Shown: piece after piece, positions 57,314-64,000 of the stretch
Layout: every line of letters begins with the position of its first letter
Position numbering within the stretch: the first letter of the stretch is position 1
Assembly (NCBI RefSeq): GCF_014267175.1
Contig: NZ_JACMTR010000002.1
Location: forward strand, 446,001-510,000
Source: Pseudonocardia sp. C8
GTDB lineage: Bacteria > Actinomycetota > Actinomycetes > Mycobacteriales > Pseudonocardiaceae
DNA length: 64,000 bases
Direction of reading: 5' to 3'
Notes under the pieces: generated by a model
The model's database searches: none
What the model was told of the DNA's origin: nothing
The model's input: only the letters and a program-made list of their open reading frames with translations
Program-made: the position numbers and the translations under genes

Positions 57314-57757
57314 ATGCCCACGCGCAGCGCTCGCACCGCCTGGAGCGGCACCCTCGAGCAGGGCTCCGGCCAGGTCGAGCTGAGCAGCTCGAAAGCCGGC
57401 ACCTACGAGGTCAGCTTCCCGAAGCGCGCCGCCGACGAGGCCGGTGGCACCACCTCGCCCGAGGAGCTGATCGCCGCGGCCCACTCGGCGTGCTTCGCGA
57501 TGCAGCTGTCGGCCAACATCGCCGAGGCCGGTGGCACCCCGGAGACGCTCGACGTGTCGGCGGACGTCTCGCTGGGCCCGGACAAGGACCGCGGTGGGTT
57601 CCACCTGACCGGCATCACCCTGAAGGTCCGCGGCACGGTCTCCGGCCTGGACGAGGACGGCTTCACCAAGGCCGCGCAGGCCGCGAAGCAGGGCTGCCCG
57701 GTCTCCAAGGCGCTCTCCGGCGTCGAGATCACCCTGGACGCCGCGCTCGCGGGCTGA
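57314..57757 (+). CDS. OsmC-family peroxidase
   Basis: The 147-residue protein matches OsmC/Ohr-type thiol peroxidases: TSPEELIAAAHSACFAMQLSANIAEAG with the first catalytic Cys, FHLTGITLKVRGTVSG, and AAKQGCPVSKALSGVEITLDA with the second Cys. These enzymes reduce organic hydroperoxides using the Cys pair. ATG 57314 follows a CTGGAGG site. The gap 57026-57313 before it shows no gene. The cyclase-like gene follows and may be co-transcribed. Confidence 0.92.
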   Translation: MPTRSARTAWSGTLEQGSGQVELSSSKAGTYEVSFPKRAADEAGGTTSPEELIAAAHSACFAMQLSANIAEAGGTPETLDVSADVSLGPDKDRGGFHLTGITLKVRGTVSGLDEDGFTKAAQAAKQGCPVSKALSGVEITLDAALAG

Positions 57758-57786
57758 CCGCGTCCGGCGTGACCGGAGGAGCCGAT

Positions 57787-58731
57787 GTGGGGATGACGCC
57801 CACGCAGGACGACGTGCTCGCATACTTCGACACGCTGTCGAACTGGGGGCGGTGGGGCGACGACGACGAGCTCGGAACCCTGAACCACGTCACCGACGAC
57901 GTCCGGCTGGCGGCGGCGCGGGCCGTGCGCCACGGCAGGAGCGTGTCGTGCGCGTGGGAGATCGCCGTGCCGGGGGAGATGGAGCGGTCGACGACGACGT
58001 GCCCGTGCGCCGCCGACATGCCGGGTGCCGAGCACATGCCGGCGGCCTTCCACGCCGACCGGCGCTGGGGCTTCTCGAACGAGCGGCTCGGCATCATGTT
58101 CCACAACAACACCGTCACCCACCTCGACGCGCCGTGCCACGTCTACTGGGACGGCACGATGTACAACGGGCGGCCGCACTCGCTGGTCGACGCCGCCACC
58201 GGATCGGCGTGGGCGGCCGTCACGGCGGCGGCGAACGGCATCGTCACGCGGGGTGTCCTGCTGGACGTGGCGCGGGCCCGCGACGTGCCGTGGCTGGAGC
58301 CGGGGCAGGGCGTCGGCCCCGACGACCTCGAGGAGGCCGAGCGGCGCCAGGGTGTGCGGGTGCGCCCCGGCGACGCGGTGCTCCTGCGCACCGGCCACGG
58401 CCGCGCCCGGCACGAGGCCGGCCCGGCCGGCGGGTTCACGCAGGCCGGCTGGCACGCGTCCTGCCTGCCGTGGCTGCACGAACGGGGGGTCGCGCTGATC
58501 GGCGCCGACACCCCGCAGGACGTCCAGCCGTCGGGGTACCGGGCCGTGTTGATGCCCGTCCACGCCGTGGGGCTGGTCGCCATGGGCCTGTGGCTGCTCG
58601 ACAACTGCGACCTGGAGGCGTGCGCGGCGACGGCCGGCGAGCTCGGCCAGTGGGACTTCCACCTCGCCGTCGCTCCGGTCCGCTTCGCCGGCACGTCGGG
58701 CAGCCCGGTCAACCCGATCGCCACGTTCTGA
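57787..58731 (+). CDS. Cyclase-family metal-dependent hydrolase (kynurenine-formamidase-like)
   Basis: The 314-residue protein has the cyclase/KynB-type metal site HLDAPCHVYWDG (H-x-D-x-x-x-H), WGRWGDDDELGTLNHV at the N-terminus, VRPGDAVLLRTGHGR, and IGADTPQDVQP near the C-terminus. Family members hydrolyse formamides or lactams with Mn or Zn; the substrate here is unknown. GTG 57787 has GGAGGA at a suitable distance; ATG 57793 is the alternative. Confidence 0.85.
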   Translation: MGMTPTQDDVLAYFDTLSNWGRWGDDDELGTLNHVTDDVRLAAARAVRHGRSVSCAWEIAVPGEMERSTTTCPCAADMPGAEHMPAAFHADRRWGFSNERLGIMFHNNTVTHLDAPCHVYWDGTMYNGRPHSLVDAATGSAWAAVTAAANGIVTRGVLLDVARARDVPWLEPGQGVGPDDLEEAERRQGVRVRPGDAVLLRTGHGRARHEAGPAGGFTQAGWHASCLPWLHERGVALIGADTPQDVQPSGYRAVLMPVHAVGLVAMGLWLLDNCDLEACAATAGELGQWDFHLAVAPVRFAGTSGSPVNPIATF

Positions 58732-58830
58732 GCAAGGCCCGCACCGGCGGTCCCGGGCGGGTCGTCCGGCGCCGGTACGCGCTCCCCGCCCGTGAGGCTA
58801 CTCACTCATACTTGGTCGTTGCGGAAGAGT

Positions 58831-58880
58831 TCATCGAGAGCAATCCCCCTTGCGTCGCGTGGGCAACCCCCGTTGCTGGC
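58831..58880 (+). ncRNA. Candidate small RNA with two C-loop hairpins (6C-like)
   Basis: In the 252-bp gap 58732-58983 two successive hairpins, GCAA-TCCCCC-TTGC (58840-58853) and GCAAC-CCCC-GTTGC (58863-58876), each expose a run of cytosines. That layout defines the 6C RNA of actinobacteria. The runs here have five Cs rather than six. A CATACT box at 58807-58812 could be a -10. The boundaries given cover only the hairpins; a transcript would extend downstream. The gap is less GC-rich than its neighbours and also serves as the upstream region of the acyltransferase. Confidence 0.35.
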
Positions 58881-58983
58881 GCGCTGACCTGCCCTGATTG
58901 TCGACGCATGCGCCGTTCGGTCTAGCTGCAACACTTCCCTTACGTCACGGTAGAGTTGCGCGCCGGTGGTCAGGGGGAGTGCC

Positions 58984-60060
58984 GTGGTCTTGCTGTCGAG
59001 CAGGTTCGATCCGCGTCGGAACGGTTTCGACGTCCTGCGGTTGCTGTTCGCGACGCTGGTGGCGGTCACGCACGGCATCGCGATTCACACGGGCAGCCAG
59101 CCGATGTGGGGGAACACGCTGCTCGGTGACCTGGCACTGGACGGCTTCTTCATCCTGAGCGGGTTCCTGGTGACGCGGAGCTTCCTGCGCCTCGACTCGC
59201 CCGCGCGCTATCTCTGGCACCGCTTCCTGCGGATCATGCCGGGGTTCTGGGTCTGCCTGGTGGTGGTCGCCGTCGTCGTCGCCCCGCTCGCCGCGCTGCT
59301 GCGGGGGCTGCCGGCCGGTGTCGCGTTCACCGGGGAGCCGTCGGCACTGCGTTACGTGCTGGCGAACGCGGGCCTGCTGATCGTGCAGTACGACATCGCC
59401 GGCATCCTCGACGGAACCCCGGAGGGGCCGAGCTTCAACGGTGCCCTGTGGACGCTGTTCTTCGAGGCCGCGTGCTACGGGCTCGTGCTCGTCCTCGGTG
59501 TGCTCGGCGTGCTGCGTCGTCGGCGACGCCGGCTCGCGCTCGTGCTCACCGCGGGATTCGCCCTCCTGACGGTCCTGCAGGAGGCCGGGGTCGACGTCCT
59601 GGTCAACGACCGTGCGCTGCGCCTCGGCTTCGTCTTCGTCCTGGGCGCGCTCGGTCACCTGTTCGACGACAGGATCGTGCTGCGCGTGGACCTGCTCCTG
59701 GCGGCGGGGGCGCTGTTCGCGGTCAGCCTGTTCGTGTTCGAGGACTACCGGGTGCTCGGTGCCGCACCGCTCGCCTACGTCTTCCTCTGGTTCGGAACGT
59801 GGGACCGGGTGTCGTGGTCGATGCGGCACGACCTGTCCTACGGCGTCTACATCTATCACTGGCCGACGCATCAGCTGGTCCACCTGACCGCGCTGAGCGC
59901 GCTTCCGACGGCGGTGGCGGTCGCGGCCGGGTTGCTCCTCACGCTGCCGGCTGCGGCGGCGTCCTGGTTCGTCGTCGAGCGCCGGGCGTTGCGCCTGAAG
60001 AACGCCGGAGGTCGTGGCCGGCACCGGCGGTGCCGTGGGGTGAACCTGAGCGCGCGGTGA
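58984..60060 (+). CDS. Acyltransferase-3 (OafA/YrhL-type) membrane protein
   Basis: The 358-residue protein has about 10 membrane helices and the family motifs RRNGFDVLRLLFATLVAVTHG with the catalytic His of helix 1, LALDGFFILSGFLVTRSF, RYLWHRFLRIMPGFW (R-x-x-R) and LSYGVYIYHWPTHQLV. Such enzymes O-acylate surface glycans or lipids from cytoplasmic acyl-CoA. GTG 58984 follows AGGGGGAG and is preferred to GTG 58966. It precedes a second acyltransferase-3 gene. Confidence 0.9.
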   Translation: MVLLSSRFDPRRNGFDVLRLLFATLVAVTHGIAIHTGSQPMWGNTLLGDLALDGFFILSGFLVTRSFLRLDSPARYLWHRFLRIMPGFWVCLVVVAVVVAPLAALLRGLPAGVAFTGEPSALRYVLANAGLLIVQYDIAGILDGTPEGPSFNGALWTLFFEAACYGLVLVLGVLGVLRRRRRRLALVLTAGFALLTVLQEAGVDVLVNDRALRLGFVFVLGALGHLFDDRIVLRVDLLLAAGALFAVSLFVFEDYRVLGAAPLAYVFLWFGTWDRVSWSMRHDLSYGVYIYHWPTHQLVHLTALSALPTAVAVAAGLLLTLPAAAASWFVVERRALRLKNAGGRGRHRRCRGVNLSAR

Positions 60061-60211
60061 GGCGGGATCGCTCCACCTGCGGAAGGTTCGGCCGAGGGCA
60101 ACCGGCCCGTGGTGGGAGTCGTTCCTTGACGCCACAGGAGAGTTCTCAGGGTCCCTTCAGCGACGACGTTCTAGCTTCCGTCGTGGACGCAGTCGCAGCC
60201 TGGAGGTCACC

Positions 60212-61387
60212 GTGAGCCAGTCACACCCGGCCGACGCCGTCACCGCGCCGATGCCGGCCGTGACGGCGGGAGGCCGGCTGGACTGGGTCGACGCCGCCAA
60301 GGGCATGACGATCCTGCTGGTCGTGGTGCACCACGCCGTGCTGTTCCTGCAGCAGCTCGGTCTGGTGCCGCCCGCCGTGGCCACGGCGAACATGGCACTG
60401 GCGTCGTTGCGGATGCCGCTGTTCTTCCTCGTGTCGGGGCTCTTCCTGGCCGGGCCGTTGACCGCGAGCTGGCGCACCATGCTGCACAAGCGGGTCGCCC
60501 TGTTCGGCTACCTCTACGTGCTGTGGACCGCGATCCAGTACGCGGTCATGGTCCTGCTCCCGGCGGACCTGATGTTCTCGGAGCGGCTCGCGGGCGATCC
60601 GGTCGACCAGCTGCGGACGCTGCTCGTGCCGGCGCCGTCGATGTGGTTCCTGTACGCGCTGGCGCTCTACTCGGTTCTGGCCAAGCTCGTCCGCCGCGTG
60701 CCGATGGCAGCGCAGCTGGGAGTCACCGGCGTCCTGTCCGCCGTGGTCGGGGCCGGCCTGCTGGAACCGGACGACACCTGGGGCCTCGCCGCGCGCTACC
60801 TGTTCTTCTTCCTGCTCGGGTTCCACGCCCGCACGGTGGTGGAACGGCTCGCCGCCGCGTCCACCCCGGTGCGGGCCGCCCTCGCGGTGCCGGCCACCGG
60901 AGCGCTGGCCGCCGTGGCGGTCGTCCTGGACGTGCGGGGAGTGCCCGGGGTCGCGCTCCTGCTCAACGTCGCCGCTGTGGTGTGCGGTGTGCTGGTCGCC
61001 GCGCAGCTCGCCCGCTGGGCGGTGGGCCGTCCGCTCGTGCTGCTGGGGCGGCACACGCTGCCTGTCTACCTGGCGAACATGCCCTGGCTCGGTGTGATCG
61101 CGCTGGTGCTGCGGGACGTCCCGGTGCCGCCCGCGCTCGGCTACGTGCTGCCGGTGCTCCTGGCCGTGGTCACCACCGGCCTGACCCTGCTCACCTGGCG
61201 GGTGCTGCTCACGCTGCGCGCCGGATGGATGTACACCCTTCCCGGCCCGCTGGCCCACCGGCGCCCCGCCGGGTCACCTCGGCGCGCGTTGCCGCCGCCG
61301 GCCCCCGTGCGCGCGCCGGCGCCCGGGTGCCCGTCCGGTGTGCCGGGCGCGGGCGTCGTTGCGGGCCCGATGGGCGTCCGCCGGTGA
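60212..61387 (+). CDS. Acyltransferase-3 membrane protein, second copy (YcfT-like)
   Basis: The 391-residue protein shows LDWVDAAKGMTILLVVVHHAVLFLQQLG (helix 1 with His pair), LRMPLFFLVSGLFLAGPL, MWFLYALALYSVLAKLVRR and LGRHTLPVYLANMPW, the features of the shorter YcfT-like branch, with about 10 helices. The C-terminal about 50 residues are proline/arginine-rich and disordered. It lies 151 bp after the first acyltransferase and is only distantly similar to it, so this is not a recent duplication. The substrate is unknown. Confidence 0.87.
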   Translation: MSQSHPADAVTAPMPAVTAGGRLDWVDAAKGMTILLVVVHHAVLFLQQLGLVPPAVATANMALASLRMPLFFLVSGLFLAGPLTASWRTMLHKRVALFGYLYVLWTAIQYAVMVLLPADLMFSERLAGDPVDQLRTLLVPAPSMWFLYALALYSVLAKLVRRVPMAAQLGVTGVLSAVVGAGLLEPDDTWGLAARYLFFFLLGFHARTVVERLAAASTPVRAALAVPATGALAAVAVVLDVRGVPGVALLLNVAAVVCGVLVAAQLARWAVGRPLVLLGRHTLPVYLANMPWLGVIALVLRDVPVPPALGYVLPVLLAVVTTGLTLLTWRVLLTLRAGWMYTLPGPLAHRRPAGSPRRALPPPAPVRAPAPGCPSGVPGAGVVAGPMGVRR

Positions 61388-61428
61388 GCCGGTGCACGCT
61401 GCCGGAACCGCGGCCTCGACGGCGGGCG

Positions 61429-61863
61429 TCAGGGCGTCCGCGAGCGGTCCGTGGAGGAGCCTTTCGACCGCGTCGTCGCGTCGAGGTTCTTGAGGTCCCG
61501 CGACAGCGACTCGAGATGGTCGACCTGGTAGCGCAGCGCGTCCAGGCGGCTGTCCGCGGCCGCCCGGAACATCGCCAGGCGCCCGAGGAGGTCCTCGACC
61601 CGCTGCGGCTCGAGCTCGTCCGCGTGGGTGAGCCCGTCGACCGTCGCGAGGAGTTCCTTGATCTGTTCGAGGCTGAAGTCGAGCGGCTTCAGCCGCTTGA
61701 TCAGTGCGAGACGCTCGACGTCGGCCTCGGTGTAGAGGCGGAACCCGCCGGCCGAGCGCGCCGACGGGGTCACGAGCCCCACCTCGTCGTAGTGCCGGAT
61801 GGTTCGCAGGGACAACCCGATGCGCGTCGCTACCTGCCCGATCTGCATCAGCTCGTCGCCCAT
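61429..61863 (-). CDS. MerR-family transcriptional regulator
   Basis: The 144-residue protein has an N-terminal MerR winged helix (MQIGQVATRIGLSLRTIRHYDEVGLVTPSARSAGGFRLYTEADVERLALI) and a C-terminal coiled coil (RLDALRYQVDHLESLSRDLKNLD). No conserved metal-binding cysteines are present, so it is not a metal or redox sensor of the classical kind. It lies downstream of the SulP gene on the same strand and may control it. Confidence 0.9.
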   Translation of the reverse strand: MGDELMQIGQVATRIGLSLRTIRHYDEVGLVTPSARSAGGFRLYTEADVERLALIKRLKPLDFSLEQIKELLATVDGLTHADELEPQRVEDLLGRLAMFRAAADSRLDALRYQVDHLESLSRDLKNLDATTRSKGSSTDRSRTP

Positions 61864-61970
61864 CGGGTGGCTCACCTCTCGCCGCGCACTACCGGGAACC
61901 TCATCCGTCGAGGGTAACCAACGGGCCGTGCCGTGGACCCCGGACACGGCTCCCGGACGCCGTGCGGCCG

Positions 61971-63458
61971 TCAGTGCCCGCCGGTGAGGTGACCGGCGAG
62001 CCGGTCGTGACGGGACCGGCTGTCGGCGTTCATCCCGGTGACGGTCACCTCGGTCCCGCGTGCGGCGTACTTCGTCGTGATCGCGTCGAGCGAGGCGATC
62101 GTCGAGGCGTCCCAGACGTGCGCGTCGCTCAGGTCGATGACCACCCGGGACGGGTCGTTCGCGTAGTCGAAGGCGAAGACCAGGTCGTTGCTGCTGGCGA
62201 AGAAGAGCTGGCCGCGGACCCGGTAGACCTTGGTGCTCCCGTCCGGGTCGAGGACCGGGTCGACCTCGACGAGATGGGCGACGCGCCGGGCGAACAGGAC
62301 CATCGCCACCAGGACGCCGACACCGACGCCGTAGGCCAGGTTGTGCGTGCCGACCGTCACCGCGACCGTCGAGATCATCACGGTCGTCTCGCTCTTGGGC
62401 ATCCGCCGCAGGACGCTGGGCCGGACGCTGTGCCAGTCGAACGTCGCGACGGCCACCATGACCATGACGGCGACGAGGGCCGCCATCGGGATCAGGCCGA
62501 CGAGCCGTCCCAGGCCGACGACCAGCACCAGCAGGAAGGCCCCGGCGAGGAACGTGGACACCCGGGTCCGGGCACCCGACTTCACGTTGATCATCGTCTG
62601 GCCGATCATGGCGCAACCGCCCATGCCACCGAAGAAGCCGGTCACGACGTTGGCGACGCCCTGGCCCCAGGACTCCCGGGTCTTGTCGGAGTGGGTGTCG
62701 GTGATGTCGTCGACCAGCTTGGCCGTCATCAGCGACTCGATGAGCCCGACGACGGCGATCGCGACCGCGTACGGCGCGATGATCGTCAATGTCTCGATCG
62801 TGAGCGGCGCCGCCGGGATGCCGAGCACGGGCAGCGTGTCCGGCAGGTCGCCCTGGTCCCCGACGGTCGGGACGTCCAGCGTCGCGAACGTCGTGACGGC
62901 GGTCAGGGCCACGATCGCGACCAGCGGCGCCGGGACCGTCCTCGTCACCCGTGGCAGGCCGATCATGATCGCGAGCCCGACCACGACGAGCGGGTAGACC
63001 TGCCACGGGACGTTCCACAGGTGGGTGAGCTGCGAGGTGAAGATCAGGATCGCGAGCGCGTTGACGAACCCGACCATCACGCTGCGCGGCAGGAACCGCA
63101 TGAGCCGCGCGACACCGCTCACCGCCAGGGCGATCTGGACGAGCCCGCCCAGGACGACGGCGGCGAGCAGGTACTCGACCCCGTGCTCGGCCGAGAGCGG
63201 CGCGACGACCAGTGCGACGGCGCCGGTCGCGGCACTGATCATCGCGGGGCGCCCTCCGCACACCGCGATCACCACGGCCATGGTGAACGAGGCGTAGAGG
63301 CCGATCTCGGGATCGACCCCGGCGATGATCGAGAAGGCGATCGCCTCGGGGATCAGCGCGAGGGCGACGACGAGCCCGGCCAGCGCCTCGGTACGCAGGA
63401 CGCGGGCGGGCAGCAGCCGTGGGACGGGCGGGAACGAGGACCGGGGTGAGCTGGACAT
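61971..63458 (-). CDS. SulP-family anion permease with STAS domain
   Basis: The 495-residue protein has about 12 helices with the SulP motifs LVVALALIPEAIAFSIIAGVDPEIGLYASF, GFFGGMGGCAMIGQTMINVKSGARTRVS, and a C-terminal STAS domain (TKVYRVRGQLFFASSNDLVFAF, then VVIDLSDAHVWDASTIASLDAI). Members carry sulfate, bicarbonate or dicarboxylates; the substrate is not certain here. ATG 63458 is taken, with GTG 63464 as alternative. A MerR gene follows about 110 bp downstream. Confidence 0.9.
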   Translation of the reverse strand: MSSSPRSSFPPVPRLLPARVLRTEALAGLVVALALIPEAIAFSIIAGVDPEIGLYASFTMAVVIAVCGGRPAMISAATGAVALVVAPLSAEHGVEYLLAAVVLGGLVQIALAVSGVARLMRFLPRSVMVGFVNALAILIFTSQLTHLWNVPWQVYPLVVVGLAIMIGLPRVTRTVPAPLVAIVALTAVTTFATLDVPTVGDQGDLPDTLPVLGIPAAPLTIETLTIIAPYAVAIAVVGLIESLMTAKLVDDITDTHSDKTRESWGQGVANVVTGFFGGMGGCAMIGQTMINVKSGARTRVSTFLAGAFLLVLVVGLGRLVGLIPMAALVAVMVMVAVATFDWHSVRPSVLRRMPKSETTVMISTVAVTVGTHNLAYGVGVGVLVAMVLFARRVAHLVEVDPVLDPDGSTKVYRVRGQLFFASSNDLVFAFDYANDPSRVVIDLSDAHVWDASTIASLDAITTKYAARGTEVTVTGMNADSRSRHDRLAGHLTGGH

Positions 63459-63582
63459 CGCCACTCTCTGCAGGGCCGGACGGGGAGGCAGTCACACCGG
63501 TGGGACCGCGATCGCGGCGAACCCTACTATCACGTGAGGGAAGGGGCGTCCCGGTTGTGACCAGTGCAACCGCCCAGGTCTC

Positions 63583-63930
63583 GTGCGAGTTCGGGTAACC
63601 CGATGGCACGGCGGGCGACGTCAACACTCACGTGGGGTTAGTGTTGCCGCTCGGTGCCCGGTCGTGCCGCGGCACGCCGGCCCCGGCGCACGGAGGGAAC
63701 GGACCGGGGACCACGCCTCACCGGACCCGGCCCGCGGTCTGTTGCTCGGCCAGGCGTGCGCGGACGGCCTCGTCCGGTCGTTCGGCGGGCGGCCCGTCGC
63801 GCCCGACGAGTGCGACGCCGTCGCCACCGCCGAACCCGTGCAGCACACCACCACCACCGAGTTGGCGCCGGCGATCGCCGACCACCTGGCGAACCACGGT
63901 GCCCTCCGTGGGCCGTCGGATTCCGGATGA
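63583..63930 (+). CDS. Possible hypothetical protein or gene remnant
   Basis: A 115-codon frame starting at GTG. The first half is arginine/proline-rich and looks like non-coding GC-rich sequence. The last about 65 codons (from RGLLLGQACADGLVRSFGG through TTTTELAPAIADHLANHG) have strong G/C third-position bias and could be a real C-terminus. A frameshift upstream or a later internal start are both possible. No function is proposed. Confidence 0.25.
   Translation: MRVRVTRWHGGRRQHSRGVSVAARCPVVPRHAGPGARRERTGDHASPDPARGLLLGQACADGLVRSFGGRPVAPDECDAVATAEPVQHTTTTELAPAIADHLANHGALRGPSDSG
63622..63646. promoter_or_regulatory. Inverted repeat CAACACT-N11-AGTGTTG
   Basis: Seven-base arms match perfectly across an 11-bp spacer, about 160 bp upstream of the SulP start. 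It may be an operator for SulP or for an unseen gene to the right. Confidence 0.4.
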
Positions 63931-64000
63931 GCGGCCGCCGGGCGTAGCGCAACCTCGACGGTCTCGCGGGCGGTGCGCGGCCCGTCCCGCACGTGGGCGG

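Larger units (their letters stand above)
63459..64000. other. Right-edge region without a confident gene
   Basis: This 540-bp stretch contains the upstream region of the SulP gene (CTACTATCACGTGAGG near 63530) and an inverted repeat at 63622-63646. The plus-strand frame 63583-63930 has well-biased codons only in its second half (LLLGQACADGLVRSFGGRP to the stop). It may be a small or broken gene, but I recognise no family. Confidence 0.4.

Overview
The window is a very GC-rich actinobacterial chromosome segment with strong G/C third positions, many GTG starts and frequent ATGA/GTGA stop-start overlaps. Gene content and order point to the Pseudonocardiales, possibly Pseudonocardia; the genus is an inference. 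From about 15 kb to 57 kb the conserved genes follow the order known from Mycobacterium tuberculosis Rv0981-Rv1018c (mprA, mprB, pepD, moaB2, the FmdB protein, formyl-THF cyclo-ligase, galU, a MoeA-like protein, rimJ, a GlpR/SepX-like membrane protein, pmt, rsmI, metG, tatD, rpf, rsmA/ksgA, ispE, acyl-AMP ligase, pth, rplY, prs, glmU). Lineage-specific genes are inserted between them.

Left end (1-9350): the 3' half of a type I-G (former I-U) CRISPR-Cas operon (cas3 C-terminus with HD domain, a Csb3/Cas8-like gene, a cas4-cas1 fusion, cas2) with every junction overlapping, then a leader and a 16-repeat array. Next comes an apparently intact IS21-family element with a 5-bp target duplication. 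It interrupts the 3' end of a tyrosine integrase gene that lies against the 3' end of tRNA-Arg(CCT). This suggests an integrative element at the tRNA, possibly carrying the CRISPR-Cas locus.

9.4-15 kb: an ArsR-SRPBCC regulator divergent from an SDR, a PuuE-type allantoinase, a PPK2 gene remnant with a large in-frame deletion, an MFS exporter and an SGNH hydrolase. 15-26.6 kb: the MprAB-PepD-MoaB2 envelope-stress block, small conserved proteins, folate and UDP-glucose genes, and a Glp-GlpR pair likely to act in cell division rather than molybdenum cofactor synthesis, ending at tRNA-Ala(CGC). 26.6-37.5 kb: a TetR/BCCT pair, copC-copD, a CrtI-like oxidoreductase, protein O-mannosyltransferase, RsmI and a KhtTU-like K+/H+ antiporter. 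37.6-57 kb: the housekeeping series from metG to glmU, with an MFS transporter, an ABC-F protein and an oxidoreductase/hydrolase/peptidase cluster inserted. 57-64 kb: OsmC, a cyclase-family hydrolase, two acyltransferase-3 membrane proteins, and a MerR/SulP pair.

The most unusual structure is a degenerate 48-bp hairpin-forming repeat with a 62-bp period. Six copies lie between rplY and prs (53920-54278) and three inverted copies lie between an MFS gene and ispE (44043-44214). Arm sequences change in a compensating way between copies. I do not recognise it as a described element.
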